A stretch of 64,000 nucleotides of DNA from MPNP01 sp963668325 (GCA_963668325.1 OY764222.1:3100001-3164000); one strand, 5' to 3'. Positions 45,922 to 54,365 are shown, numbered from the stretch's first letter. Translations and numbers: made by a program. The notes: generated by a model from the letters alone, not told the origin.

Positions 45922-47165
45922 TCCTGAAAGGTTCTATTAAAAAAGGGTATTACGAATTCGATTGGTGCTCTTCTGGCAACTTCTATTTCTGCTGACACAA
46001 GGATACCCGGACTAAGTGACATGGCCGAACCTCGCTTTGAGGTCCAGGCATAGCCACTGATAGTTGAGGGGTCGGAGACTAGACTTATACGTCCCTCGTA
46101 GGGTTGCCCATTCTTTGTGAAGGTAGGAACTAATTCTGGATTCACTAAAGAATCTAATATATCTTCATACCCAACGGGAGATAAGGATACATCCACGACT
46201 TGTCCCTTCAGTGCACCGTGGTCCTCGCGATTAATCGTTGATGGATAAATAAGTACATTCTTACCCGGTAGTACGTTCCCTCCGTCGGTTGGGGGAATAT
46301 ACAATACCAACTCAAGTCTTTCTTCCCCGGTCTCTATTCTGGCAAATTTCTGGCCTGGTAGAACGGACTCTTCACGTTCAAAATTAATTTCAGTTAAACG
46401 TCCAGCAACAGGCGCAACAATATAAATAGAATCTAAATTATCTTGAATCGCTTTTGCATTTCTACTGGCGGTTTCCAATTCTATTTCCGCTGCCTTGAGA
46501 CGAGCTTCGTTTTCCAATCGCTGTTGGGAAACATTGTATTCAAGATCATTTCTTTGTCGCAAAATATCAAATAAAGACTGCTGGGCCGAATAAAGGTGAA
46601 CTCTTGCCGTTTCCAGGTTAGATAAGCTGTTTATGTCATTGTTATCTTGAGTATTGATTTCTCTTAACCTAGCTTCAGCAGCTTGCACTGCTTCTTGTGC
46701 AAGGTCTTCAAGTTCACCGAGGTATTTAAATTGGTTATCCAGGTGAGTTTGATTTAATTTATTTTCAGCATTCAGTTCAGACTGTATGGTTTTTAGGTTA
46801 TTCCGCTGCTCATCTACCCATAAAAGTGCATTTTGTAATAGTTCCAATTCCTTCGGATTATGAATTTTTGCAACCAAATCATTTTTTCTAACGAGACTCC
46901 CGTTGGTAACATAAATTTCTGTGACTATACCAGTTTCAGCTATAACTACATCTGTACTCCCCTTTTCAAGAAGGATACCACTAGCTCGTACATAAGTTGG
47001 AATTTCTCCAATAAGGGACCAGACTACTACAAAAAGGGATATTAATAACAAAAACAACCCCGCAACCCATGTTTGCGGGGTTGTTACGGTTAAAGATTTT
47101 TCTACCCGTTCAGTATCAACAAGGCGGTCTACAGCCCTTTGACGGTACAAGGGTGTGTCGCTCAT
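45918..47165 (-). CDS. NHLM-type HlyD-like membrane-fusion protein
   Basis: A 415-residue periplasmic adaptor. One N-terminal membrane helix (about 34-54, WVAGLFLLLISLFVVVWSL) is followed by a beta-strand lipoyl half-motif (ASGILLEKGSTDVVIAETGI), a coiled coil of about 130 residues (110-245) and the second half-motif IYIVAPVAGRLTEINF. These features match the adaptor of NHLM export systems that links inner-membrane ABC exporter and an outer-membrane channel. It is the first intact gene downstream of the broken precursor, 133 bases from the precursor stop. Confidence 0.9.
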   Translation of the reverse strand: MSDTPLYRQRAVDRLVDTERVEKSLTVTTPQTWVAGLFLLLISLFVVVWSLIGEIPTYVRASGILLEKGSTDVVIAETGIVTEIYVTNGSLVRKNDLVAKIHNPKELELLQNALLWVDEQRNNLKTIQSELNAENKLNQTHLDNQFKYLGELEDLAQEAVQAAEARLREINTQDNNDINSLSNLETARVHLYSAQQSLFDILRQRNDLEYNVSQQRLENEARLKAAEIELETASRNAKAIQDNLDSIYIVAPVAGRLTEINFEREESVLPGQKFARIETGEERLELVLYIPPTDGGNVLPGKNVLIYPSTINREDHGALKGQVVDVSLSPVGYEDILDSLVNPELVPTFTKNGQPYEGRISLVSDPSTISGYAWTSKRGSAMSLSPGILVSAEIEVARRAPIEFVIPFFNRTFQE

Positions 47166-47234
47166 TGTTTGTTACTATTGCTTATTTTACCAATTCCAGA
47201 AGGCATAAGAACAAGGAACAAACAATACGAATTC

Positions 47235-47253
47235 TAAGGCAAAAACTGCCTTA
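47235..47253 (-). repeat. Small hairpin between precursor gene and export genes
   Basis: TAAGGCA and TGCCTTA form a perfect 7-bp stem with a five-base loop. On the minus strand it lies between the precursor stop codon and the HlyD-like start. Hairpins at this position often limit read-through from an abundant precursor message to export genes. No U-run follows, so this is only a candidate. Confidence 0.4.
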
Positions 47254-47298
47254 CTAAATTAACCCTTGTTCATTAGGTGGATTTAACTTGAAAAAAAT

Positions 47299-47397
47299 TC
47301 AAGCACCAGGAACAACGGTATTGTCTTGGTCTTGCCCAGTAGACTTTCTTTTTGCTGCTACCGCTTGTTGGTAAGTTGGCCCCGTGGGCCCCGGGGC
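47299..47397 (-). pseudogene. 3' fragment of double-glycine leader peptide precursor gene
   Basis: On the minus strand this fragment encodes the end of a small peptide: PTGPTYQQAVAAKRKSTG followed by a short acidic-to-hydrophobic tail ending VVPGA and TGA (47299-47301). An in-frame TAG at 47400-47398, inside the insertion's terminal repeat, lies directly before it, and no ATG, GTG or TTG start precedes the tail, so it should not be translated. Positions 47389-47397 are the left 9-bp target duplication. It joins in frame to the 5' part at 54357-54446. The core portion has no Cys. Confidence 0.85.
47389..47397. repeat. Left target-site duplication of the outer insertion (CCCCGGGGC)
   Basis: The same nine bases occur at 54357-54365, immediately outside the other terminal repeat. 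Nine base pairs is the duplication length of IS50/Tn5-like members of the IS4 family, which matches the transposase inside. The boundary is uncertain by one base because the last C could belong to the element. Confidence 0.9.
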
Positions 47398-47425
47398 CTA
47401 TCAATGTATCACACTTGACTCTGCA
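47398..47425 (+). repeat. Left terminal inverted repeat of the outer insertion
   Basis: Starts CTATCAATGTATCACACTTG and continues eight more bases to 47425. It is the exact reverse complement of 54329-54356. Terminal repeats of this kind are the transposase-binding ends. Confidence 0.95.
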
Positions 47426-47450
47426 ATGATTTTATGCGAATCACTATGCC

Positions 47451-48478
47451 ATGTTTATTGGTACTTTTCAACTTTCATCCGACACTGCTTGCTGGTTCAG
47501 GCAGGTTTGTCAGAACACTGAGGTTTCCGGGCTGTCTCGCACAGCCTTGGCTGAAGCCCTTTGCCATCGCGAGCAGTTGAGTAGCCGAGCGGCTGCCCAG
47601 AAACTTCTACCGAAACTGGCCGCGCTTCTTGAGGTCTCCTTGCCAGCCGCCCAGGTCGTGATGCCGGAGGCTCATGCCTCTTTACCAACCGGGTTTCCAG
47701 ATCAAACCATTAAGTGTAGCTTGTCGGAACTGGGCACCCTCAGCGTGGCGCGTGTAACTAAAACCGAGCGTTTGGCCTGGGAAAAAATGATGGCCAGCCA
47801 TCATCCCGAAGGGTGGAGGCGTTCACCGGGTGGACGTATACTCTATTGGCTACGCTCCTCGCGTTATGGTATCCTGGGCGGTCTCAGTTTTGTCAGTGCG
47901 GGCTTGCAACTGCTTCCACGGGATGAAGTTATTGGCTGGTCAGTGAAGGCTCGCCATGCTCATATTGGCCGGGTGCTGTGCAACAACCGATTTTTGCTTT
48001 TGCCATCGGTACGGGTCCATGGTCTGGCCTCGCGGGCCCTACAACTGGCGACCAGTTGCATTGCTGATGATTGGGCCTATTATTATCAGCAGCGTCCAGT
48101 GTTATTACAAACTTTTGTGGCCCCGGGATATACCGGTACCAGTTATCGCTCGGCTGGTTGGTCTTGTTGTCCCCGGTGCTCATCAGGTCGGCGTTCGGGT
48201 ATCCGGCGGCAGGTCTGGTTGCAACCGTTGGTAGACAACTGGCAGGCGCAACTGTGTGTTGAACCGGCTCGTGTTCTGGGCCAGACCTCGGAGCCGTGGT
48301 GTGAGGGTGAGTGGGCCACAAGGGAATATGCCCGCTGTGCCTATCCTGATGGGCGTATTCGCCGCCGGATCATGGCCATGGGCCAAGCCTGGCTGGCGGC
48401 ACCTGGAGTTGCCCTGCCGGCTCTTTTTCCGCGTGCGGCCGACCAACAGGCCGCGTATCGCTTATTATCGAATGAGGC
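47451..48478 (+). pseudogene. 5' part of outer transposase: DUF4338 (DruA-like) plus Tn5-type DNA-binding domain
   Basis: The open frame runs to a stop at 48491 but the native part ends at the inner insertion. Residues about 120-230 match DUF4338, the domain of Druantia protein DruA: LCNNRFLLLPSVRVHGLASR, QQRPVLLQTFVAPGYTGTSY. The end, YPDGRIRRRIMAMGQAWLAA and QQAAYRLLSNEA, matches the N-terminal DNA-binding region of Tn5-like transposases. The remaining DDE domain lies 4.3 kb away at 52784-54001. Joining at GAGGC gives SNEA-IKMDDIMF in frame. The fusion of DUF4338 to an IS4-type transposase indicates one bulky transposase rather than a defence system. Confidence 0.88.
48474..48478. repeat. 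Left target duplication of the inner transposon (GAGGC)
   Basis: GAGGC occurs here and at 52784-52788 directly outside the TG...CA ends of the inner element. Five base pairs is the duplication length of Mu, Tn7, Tn552 and Tn5053-like elements. Its codons (Asn-Glu-Ala) are read in the same frame on both sides. Confidence 0.9.
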
Positions 48479-48748
48479 TGTTGTTTTTTAATTTAAATCA
48501 ACTTGAATTTCTCAAATTATTTCGGGCGAAGTGAGACAAATCTTTTCAAGAAGCTCCAATAATTTTAATAAAATCAATTTCCCCACCATTTCTTTTCCAA
48601 GCAGTTAAATTCCCCACCTGGCAAATTTACCCCGCAAAGGCCTAAGCCGGTAACTGTTTGCAAGCACCGCAGGTCGATCAAATTGCTTGGTGCACCGTAA
48701 TCCCGTTGGTCTCGATTATTGGTGGGAGTAGTTTGTTCAAATGATCAT

Positions 48749-49687
48749 TCAGTTGTCTTGCTGCACCTGCAGACAAGCATTCCAGTCCTTGCCCCCTTGG
48801 GGTCTTAGGCGCTGTATTTCGGGATGTGCCTGTAGCAGAAGAACCGCGGCCTGATCACCGGCCATATCGGCATCATAGCCACACCAGATGGTTTCCGATG
48901 GGACCAGATCAATAATCCAGGGGGGCAGCGTTGTGGCCACACCGGCAGTGGAGATGATATATTGGAAATGGGAACACTCCTTGCACATAGCCGCCGACAG
49001 AGTATAAGCCGACAGGGCATCAATCGCACTTTCGACCAACAGGGTTGGTCCCGCTTCCTGACGCGCCAGCCAGAACCCACCTTGCGCTTTTCTGGACCCC
49101 CGGCGCATTCCCTTGAAGGGTCGCCCTGGCATGGTTCCGTGCAACTCGGCCCCAACCGGTAAAGCCTTGGCATCACGGGTGATAAAAACAGCATTGCCCC
49201 TCTGGTCAGCCCCAACAAGATGCTTCCGGTGACACCAGGCAACAAGCGCGGGTGCAATCTGGCGGTCCCCGACAAGATAAGTCCACACCCGGGGCCAGTA
49301 CCTTGGGACCAGTTGCAAATCCGGTGCGAGGGTGTTGCTTGCTGCCAACGGGGCGTGCCGACCACCTGGTTTGGCTGTTTGGGAACAGGGAACCACCGAA
49401 GATTGATAAGCCTGGCAAGACAATTGTTTCAGCCAGGCCAGGGCTTCACCAAAACCGCACCCCCTGGCATGGATGACAAGATCAATCGCACCGCCACCAC
49501 CGGTGCCATTGAGGTGATCATAAAATTGGCTACCGGTAATGCTGAGCACTGAGCCGGAACGACGCCAGCGGTTTTGATCACTTGGATCACGCTGATAACC
49601 GCAGGCTTCGGCCACCCGACCAAGGGATATGTCCCTGAGCCGGGTGATCTGTTGGCACGACCATGGTCTTATTGGTCCAGGTCTCAT
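48749..49687 (-). CDS. DUF3991/TOPRIM-domain protein of the inner transposon
   Basis: A 312-residue protein. The N-terminal part (about residues 20-100) contains WRRSGSVLSITGSQFYDH then GGGGAIDLVIHARGCGFGEA, as in DUF3991 proteins. The TOPRIM-like part has LLVESAIDALSAYTL (conserved Glu) and WCGYDADMAGDQAAVLLL (D-x-D), then RPQGGKDWNA, also seen in primase-like Toprim_2 domains. It overlaps the ATPase gene by four bases, so it is translationally coupled to the transposition genes. A primase or DNA-nicking role in transposition or target choice is possible but unproven; such a gene is unusual in a small transposon. Confidence 0.85.
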   Translation of the reverse strand: MRPGPIRPWSCQQITRLRDISLGRVAEACGYQRDPSDQNRWRRSGSVLSITGSQFYDHLNGTGGGGAIDLVIHARGCGFGEALAWLKQLSCQAYQSSVVPCSQTAKPGGRHAPLAASNTLAPDLQLVPRYWPRVWTYLVGDRQIAPALVAWCHRKHLVGADQRGNAVFITRDAKALPVGAELHGTMPGRPFKGMRRGSRKAQGGFWLARQEAGPTLLVESAIDALSAYTLSAAMCKECSHFQYIISTAGVATTLPPWIIDLVPSETIWCGYDADMAGDQAAVLLLQAHPEIQRLRPQGGKDWNACLQVQQDN

Positions 49688-50487
49688 TGGTCCAGTTCAC
49701 CAAGAGCCTCTTCCACATGAACGGCCGTTACCAGACGGGATTTATTCAGGGCCGCCGCAACCAGGGCAAAATGAGTCAGCCGGTCCAGCATACGTGGAAC
49801 ACCCTTACTGGCCAAGGCCAGGGCGGCAATCGCCGCCGGTTCAAACAGATCACTCTCGTAACCGGCAAGGCGCAACCGATGGCTGAGATAACCACCAACT
49901 TCCTCTTCACTCAGACCGCCTAGGCTGCACCGAATGACAATCCGTTGGGATAATGACGCATGGGTCGCCATCTGTTGCAGACGTCGCCGCAATTCACTGA
50001 GCCCAACGAGCAGCAGACATAACCGTTTCTCGGAATCCATCTCGTAATTGGTCAACAGACGCAACTCCTCCAGAATGGTATTATGCAAATGATGAGCTTC
50101 GTCAAAAATCAGCACCGGATATTGCCGGGCGGCAACAACCAGCCGGGATACCTCCTCCTGGATGGCCTTGAAGGCCGCGGCCCGGCTGGTAAAACGGTCC
50201 AGGCCAAAGGCGTTGGCAATGGTATTGTAACTGTCGAGAACCGAACCTGTGGAGAGGGTTACATAACAGACCCGATATTGGTTGGGATGCAACTGGCTCA
50301 CGACCTGGCGGCAGAGCGTGGTCTTGCCAGTGCCGGCCTCCGCCGTCAACAGACCAATACCTCGCAGTTCCAGGAGATGCTGTAGACGATGACGGGTTTC
50401 CGAGGCCGCGGTATAATCGAATAATTCATCCGCCTTGGGGGCCACATCAAATGGATAGTGCTTGAGGCCAAAATGTACTTTATACAT
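49684..50487 (-). CDS. ExeA/TniB-like AAA ATPase of the inner transposon
   Basis: A 267-residue AAA+ ATPase. The start MYKVHFGLKHYPFDVAPKAD is characteristic of ExeA-like proteins encoded in insertion elements. Walker A is LTAEAGTGKTTLCRQ (about residue 47) and Walker B is VLIFDEAHHLHN, followed by the sensor-1 region LLVGLSELRRRLQ. Such ATPases act as target-selection or regulatory partners of rve-type transposases (TniB, MuB, TnsC). It overlaps the transposase stop by one base and the TOPRIM gene start by four. Confidence 0.92.
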   Translation of the reverse strand: MYKVHFGLKHYPFDVAPKADELFDYTAASETRHRLQHLLELRGIGLLTAEAGTGKTTLCRQVVSQLHPNQYRVCYVTLSTGSVLDSYNTIANAFGLDRFTSRAAAFKAIQEEVSRLVVAARQYPVLIFDEAHHLHNTILEELRLLTNYEMDSEKRLCLLLVGLSELRRRLQQMATHASLSQRIVIRCSLGGLSEEEVGGYLSHRLRLAGYESDLFEPAAIAALALASKGVPRMLDRLTHFALVAAALNKSRLVTAVHVEEALGELDQ

Positions 50488-51779
50488 TACTTCTCCTCCT
50501 TCTCATCATCGCTGGGGCCAAACCGCAAGGGCGGTCGACCACGTGGAATGGTGGTATTGGCAAAGAGGTCCAAAAGAGTGGCCTCGCCAACGGGTTTGTT
50601 ATCATGATAAACCAACAGCGGCCGTCCCGGTGGGGCCGACGGGTCATAACGCAAGGTAACCGTTTGGCCTACCAATTCCGGTGCCACCTCATACTGACGA
50701 TTGTCAAGCGACACGGTGTGGGCTTGGTTGACCTTGCGGCTGACCTCGTGCAGGAACATAAGATCAAGGTCAAGGTGTGGTTCAGGATAGCGAACATGCT
50801 CAGCCTTGGCGACCCAACAATCCATCGGAGTGGCATTGTCAAGACCACGATGCGGTGTCATGTGATAGTCGCTATCAATCCAGCAACGGGTCCGTTCATT
50901 GAGGGTTGCAAGGTTGGGAATGGCATCGTCGGCAAGCGGTGCCAGCAGCTGATCTCTGACCCGCCGAAAATATCTTTCAATTTTGCCTTTTCCTTGTGGA
51001 GCGTACGGCCTTGCATGTAGTAACGCGATGTTCAGACGGGCGCAGACAATGGACAAATGTTTCGATCGGAAGTTGGCTCCATTGTCGGTATAAAGTCGAG
51101 TTGGCACCCCTCGACGGGTAATGGCCTCGCGCAGGACATAAAGAAAGGCCCAGGCCTTTTCGGAGAAGGCAAAATGGGCATAGGGTATGATCCTGGTCGC
51201 ATCATCAAGGATGGCCAGCAAATAGGTCCGGCGAAGACGCCCCTTGGCATCAGGAATTTTGGGACCATACATGACATCGGCTTGCCAGAGTTCACCGGGA
51301 TAGCGGTATTGAAACCGACGCAGATCCTGTCCCCGGAAAGGATCCTCCTTGACCATCAGCCCCTCACGGGTAAACAGACGATGCACCGTTGAGGGCGAGA
51401 CCGGAACATCCGGGGGAATCTCACCAGTTTGGCGGCCTTCGGCAATTACCTGACGAACACTCAAGACGGGAGTGTTGTGTTTGATGGCCAGGAGTGTCTC
51501 ACTGACTTCCGCCGGCATCCGACGTGGTTGGGCCCGTTCACTGCGCTTTTTGGGCAGCAGCCCCTCATAACCCTTGTGTTCATAATTGCGGACCCAATCC
51601 ACAAGTGTTCCTGAAGCCACACGGGTTCGGCTACTACCGGGAATGGTGTGAGCTTTGGCCGCCAGGTTGGCAATGATGACATTCCTTTCCGGACCGGCTG
51701 GCCAGGCAATGATCTGGGCCACCAGGCCATAGCGAAAGAGAGCGACATCCTCGCGGTGCCGGTTTGGTGATGTTGTCAT
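50487..51779 (-). CDS. rve-type DDE transposase of the inner transposon
   Basis: About 430 residues. The ATG at 51779 follows GGAGG with 9-base spacing, so the longer frame to 51932 is rejected. An N-terminal helix-turn-helix region includes SGTLVDWVRNYEHKGYEGLL, and the catalytic core has D in LWQADVMYGPK, D in RLYTDNGANFRSKH and E in QGKGKIERYFRRVRDQL, the DDE/rve pattern. The C-terminal half includes a Mu-transposase-like beta domain (VSLDNRQYEVAPELVGQTVT). It is the main transposase of the inner element, comparable to TniA. The ATPase gene overlaps its stop codon. Confidence 0.92.
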   Translation of the reverse strand: MTTSPNRHREDVALFRYGLVAQIIAWPAGPERNVIIANLAAKAHTIPGSSRTRVASGTLVDWVRNYEHKGYEGLLPKKRSERAQPRRMPAEVSETLLAIKHNTPVLSVRQVIAEGRQTGEIPPDVPVSPSTVHRLFTREGLMVKEDPFRGQDLRRFQYRYPGELWQADVMYGPKIPDAKGRLRRTYLLAILDDATRIIPYAHFAFSEKAWAFLYVLREAITRRGVPTRLYTDNGANFRSKHLSIVCARLNIALLHARPYAPQGKGKIERYFRRVRDQLLAPLADDAIPNLATLNERTRCWIDSDYHMTPHRGLDNATPMDCWVAKAEHVRYPEPHLDLDLMFLHEVSRKVNQAHTVSLDNRQYEVAPELVGQTVTLRYDPSAPPGRPLLVYHDNKPVGEATLLDLFANTTIPRGRPPLRFGPSDDEKEEK

Positions 51780-51846
51780 AAGTAAAAACCTCCTTTTTGA
51801 CTTGTTTTTTAAAATATCGGAGGAAAATGGGGCCCGATTCGGCAAA

Positions 51847-52455
51847 TCAGCAGGGGCCACCTTGTGTTGGGGGCCCAGTTTGCGACTCAATAGGGTGGCT
51901 GCAGGATCTAAATCCAACCGGTCGGGGGACATATTCGAGGTGATTGTTATACTGCTTGCGCAAAGTCACCAGCAGCGTGGTGGTCGTCCCCTTCTTGGCC
52001 CGGAAGGTTCCAACCGTCAGCGGCGCTTCGGCATAAAGCTCGGCGAACAAACCTCGGGCAAGATGCAGAGCCAGGGAGGCCCAAAGAATACGTCTTTTGA
52101 GCCACCGGCGCTGGGCTCGCCAAGTCCCATGATGGTTGGGACGTAGACGGTTATGGGCCGCGGTCAGGTTTGGACACTCTTCAGCAGCTAGAGCAACCTC
52201 TTCAATTGCCTGGAGGGTGCCGGGTTTGCTTGCTGCCATAAACTCTGGCAACAGGCTGAACGTCATCTGACAGGTGCGACAGTAATAGCGCGTAATGTTT
52301 ATATTAGAGGGTGTTTTGCGAGGGTAACTCCCATGGCGGTGGAACTGACAGGTACTTTTTTGTGTGTTGGGACAGCACTCAAGTCTTGCTTCCTGCCATG
52401 CTTGCTTATAAATATAGTCGTCGACCGAAAGTGTGGTTTGATGAATGAGTTGCAC
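51847..52455 (-). CDS. Zinc-ribbon (DUF6431-like) protein of the inner transposon
   Basis: A protein of about 200 residues. The N-terminal zinc ribbon reads ECCPNTQKSTCQFHRHGSYP then ITRYYCRTCQMTFSLLPEFM, with paired Cys for metal binding. A C-terminal helical part follows. Similar small zinc-ribbon proteins accompany transposases. The open frame extends to 52521 through a hairpin; I prefer the GTG at 52455, which is preceded by AAAGGA. It lies 67 bases upstream of the DDE gene on the same strand and probably helps DNA binding. The C-terminal end is Pro- and Gly-rich. Confidence 0.65.
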   Translation of the reverse strand: MQLIHQTTLSVDDYIYKQAWQEARLECCPNTQKSTCQFHRHGSYPRKTPSNINITRYYCRTCQMTFSLLPEFMAASKPGTLQAIEEVALAAEECPNLTAAHNRLRPNHHGTWRAQRRWLKRRILWASLALHLARGLFAELYAEAPLTVGTFRAKKGTTTTLLVTLRKQYNNHLEYVPRPVGFRSCSHPIESQTGPPTQGGPC

Positions 52456-52503
52456 TGGTGGGTCCTTTATTGTGGTTTGTGTGGTAACGTTCACAATAAT
52501 GCC

Positions 52504-52541
52504 GGAGTATTCGGGGGGCAACCCCCGAATACTCCTTTTTT
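52504..52541 (+). terminator. Strong hairpin with GCAA loop and T-run near the right end of the inner transposon
   Basis: GGAGTATTCGGGGG and CCCCCGAATACTCC pair perfectly (14 bp) around a GCAA tetraloop, followed by six T on the plus strand. This is a rho-independent terminator for plus-strand transcription. On the minus strand it lies just upstream of the zinc-ribbon gene and could also shield it from read-through or sequester its start region. Confidence 0.85.
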
Positions 52542-52783
52542 ATGCTGTAATGATCTTGGGAGTATGGTTTTAGTTTGGCCCTGGGAGGGTCAGACAAACT
52601 TGCATGCTACGGTAATGACCGTTCGGAGTTTCCTGGGAAAAGGAAACTCTACTTGAAAAAATTTAGCTACTGGGGAAAGAAAAAAGTAACCTGTTCAAAT
52701 TAATTCAGTTTCCCAGTAATTCGGTACTGAAATAATATGGGAAAAATACCCCGTTACGATTTGAAATAAAGTGGTAACCAACA

Positions 52784-52788
52784 GAGGC
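52784..52788. repeat. Right target duplication of the inner transposon (GAGGC)
   Basis: Direct copy of 48474-48478, abutting the CA end of the inner element at 52783. It allows exact reconstruction of the outer transposase gene. Confidence 0.9.
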
Positions 52789-54001
52789 TATCAAGATGGA
52801 CGATATAATGTTCTCCCATTATGAAGCGACCGTGGAGCGTTGTCGGTCCCAATCGGTGGTTTTGGCCGTGCAGGACACCACCACCCTGAACTATGACACG
52901 CTGGTGGCGACTGTGGGGCTGGATCATCTTGGTGGCGGTGGCAAAGGAACGCGTGGTCTTCTGCCGCACTGTGGTGTGGCCGTCACGCCGGCGGGACGAC
53001 CGTTGGGTCTCTATGACATGGATGTATCGTTTCGACAAGATCCGTCCAACGACAGCCGGCGCTGGGTCAGGATGTTGGACCGCTCGGCCGAATTGGCCGA
53101 GGTGTGTCCGGCCAGCCGGGTGGTGACGATTTGTGACCGGGAAGGTGATTTCTGGGAGTTGTTGACCCACGCCCGTACGCTTGATACCGAGCTTCTGGTC
53201 CGCGCCAACAAAGGCGTCAAACGCCGGGTCAAGACAGCTGATGGGGAAGCGATCGACCTCTGGCAATACATGGCCAGGCAGCCCTCATTGGGAACCCGCC
53301 GCATTGCGGTGCCACGCCGAGGTGGCCCCCAACGTCGGGCCGCTCGGACCGCAACCCTGACCTTACGCTGTTGTGAGGTTACCCTGGTACCACCTCACAC
53401 GGCCAAGGACGAGAAGCCGTTGCGGGCGATTGTAGTCGAAGCTCGTGAGGAGAGCCCACCGCCCAAGCACAAGGCCTTGCACTGGATGTTGCAAACCACC
53501 ACCAGGCAACAGCCCGGGCGTGCCCTTGCCATTGAAACCTTGCAATTCTATGAGCGGCGCTGGAGCATTGAACGCTTTTTCCATGCGCTTAAGGTCGGAA
53601 CTCGTCTGCAGGACCGCCGGCTTGATGCGGCTGAAGACCTGGCCAAGTGTCTGGCCTTTGATGCCATCACCGCCATGCGTGTCTGGGAATTGTCCCGTCT
53701 GGCGTCCGAGCATCCGAAGGATTGGGCCCGGCAACATGAATCACCGATGATGCTGACCGTCTTGTGTTCGGTGAGCCGCTGGCGGCATCTCAAGGTTCCC
53801 AGAGGTCCACCCGAAGATATGACCATGGCCGAGTTTGTGGTTCTGATTGCTGGTTTGGCCGGGTTCCATCCCAGCAGGCGCCAACCGCTACCCGGAACCC
53901 AGAAGCTCTGGGAAGGCCTGTTGTTTCTAAACAACTACATGATGGGCTACCAGGCTGCTCTAACTGATCTTGGCCGGCATGAAGATCCTGGTCACGGGTA
54001 A
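52784..54001 (+). pseudogene. 3' part of outer transposase: Tn5/IS4-type DDE catalytic domain
   Basis: Separated from its 5' part by the inner transposon; the first five bases are the right GAGGC duplication. An internal ATG at 52796 opens a 401-codon frame. It contains VVLAVQDTTTLNYDT (first Asp), VVTICDREGDFWELLT (second Asp) and YERRWSIERFFHALKVG, the Y-x2-R-x3-E-x6-K signature of IS4-family transposases. The C-terminal part carries the Tn5 dimerisation-like helices and ends FLNNYMMGYQAALTDL. With its 5' part it makes a 746-residue transposase; alone it lacks the DNA-binding domain and should be inactive. Confidence 0.92.
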
Positions 54002-54328
54002 GCCGTGACCATCCTTCGGTCAGCGTAATATATAACCCTCGTGGGGGACGCTGTTGCCTGGACGGTTTGTTTGGCACAATAATCAATCCTGGTTAATCGC
54101 CCTTTGCTTCGGGTAAGCTTTATCAGGGGTTAAATGGAACAGCTTGGGAAAGAAATAGCAGGGAAATTGATTTTATTAATAAAATTGTAGCATCCTGAAA
54201 AATTTTGTCCCACTTCTGCCGAAATAAGGTAAGAAATCCAAGGTGAAATAATTAGAAAAAAACAACAATCATGATGATACCAGTCGGTACACCAGCCTTG
54301 ACCAAGGATTCTAACAACTAAACCTGCC

Positions 54329-54356
54329 TGCAGAGTCAAGTGTGATACATTGATAG
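54329..54356 (-). repeat. Right terminal inverted repeat of the outer insertion
   Basis: Exact reverse complement of 47398-47425, all 28 positions. Minus-strand translation that enters it from the precursor gene meets TGA at 54338-54336. Confidence 0.95.
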
Positions 54357-54365
54357 CCCCGGGGC
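54357..54365. repeat. Right target-site duplication of the outer insertion (CCCCGGGGC)
   Basis: Direct copy of 47389-47397. It lies inside codons 28-30 of the precursor gene. The GC-rich palindromic target CCCCGGGG may have been preferred by the transposase. Confidence 0.9.

Larger units (their letters stand above)
48479..52783. mobile_element. Inner rve-type transposon with Zn-ribbon, DDE, AAA and TOPRIM genes (4305 bp)
   Basis: The element begins TGTTGTTTTTTAATTT and ends GGTAACCAACA, so it has TG...CA ends (TGTTG/CAACA inverted termini) and 5-bp duplications, the pattern of Mu/Tn7/Tn552-like transposons. Four minus-strand genes are packed head to tail: zinc-ribbon protein, DDE transposase, ATPase, TOPRIM protein, with the last three overlapping. 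The DDE-plus-ATPase pair corresponds to TniA/TniB logic. I do not recognise this four-gene combination as a named element. Confidence 0.85.
47398..54356. mobile_element. Outer IS4/Tn5-like insertion with a nested transposon (6959 bp)
   Basis: Perfect 28-bp inverted repeats (47398-47425 and 54329-54356) bound a GC-rich block flanked by 9-bp direct repeats. Without the inner transposon and one copy of its duplication it would be 2649 bp with one transposase gene of 746 codons plus stop (47451-48478 joined to 52789-54001). Composition contrasts sharply with the AT-rich flanks. The perfect terminal repeats and duplications indicate a recent arrival. It lies inside the peptide precursor gene. Confidence 0.92.

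Noticed and set aside
47500..54000. Numerous long frames on the opposite strand of the GC-rich insertion
   Set aside because: They are antisense shadows of GC-rich genes with recognisable domains on the other strand.
47451..54001. Druantia defence system suggested by the DUF4338 domain
   Set aside because: DUF4338 here is joined to a Tn5-like transposase, no other Druantia genes are present and terminal repeats with a 9-bp duplication mark an insertion element.
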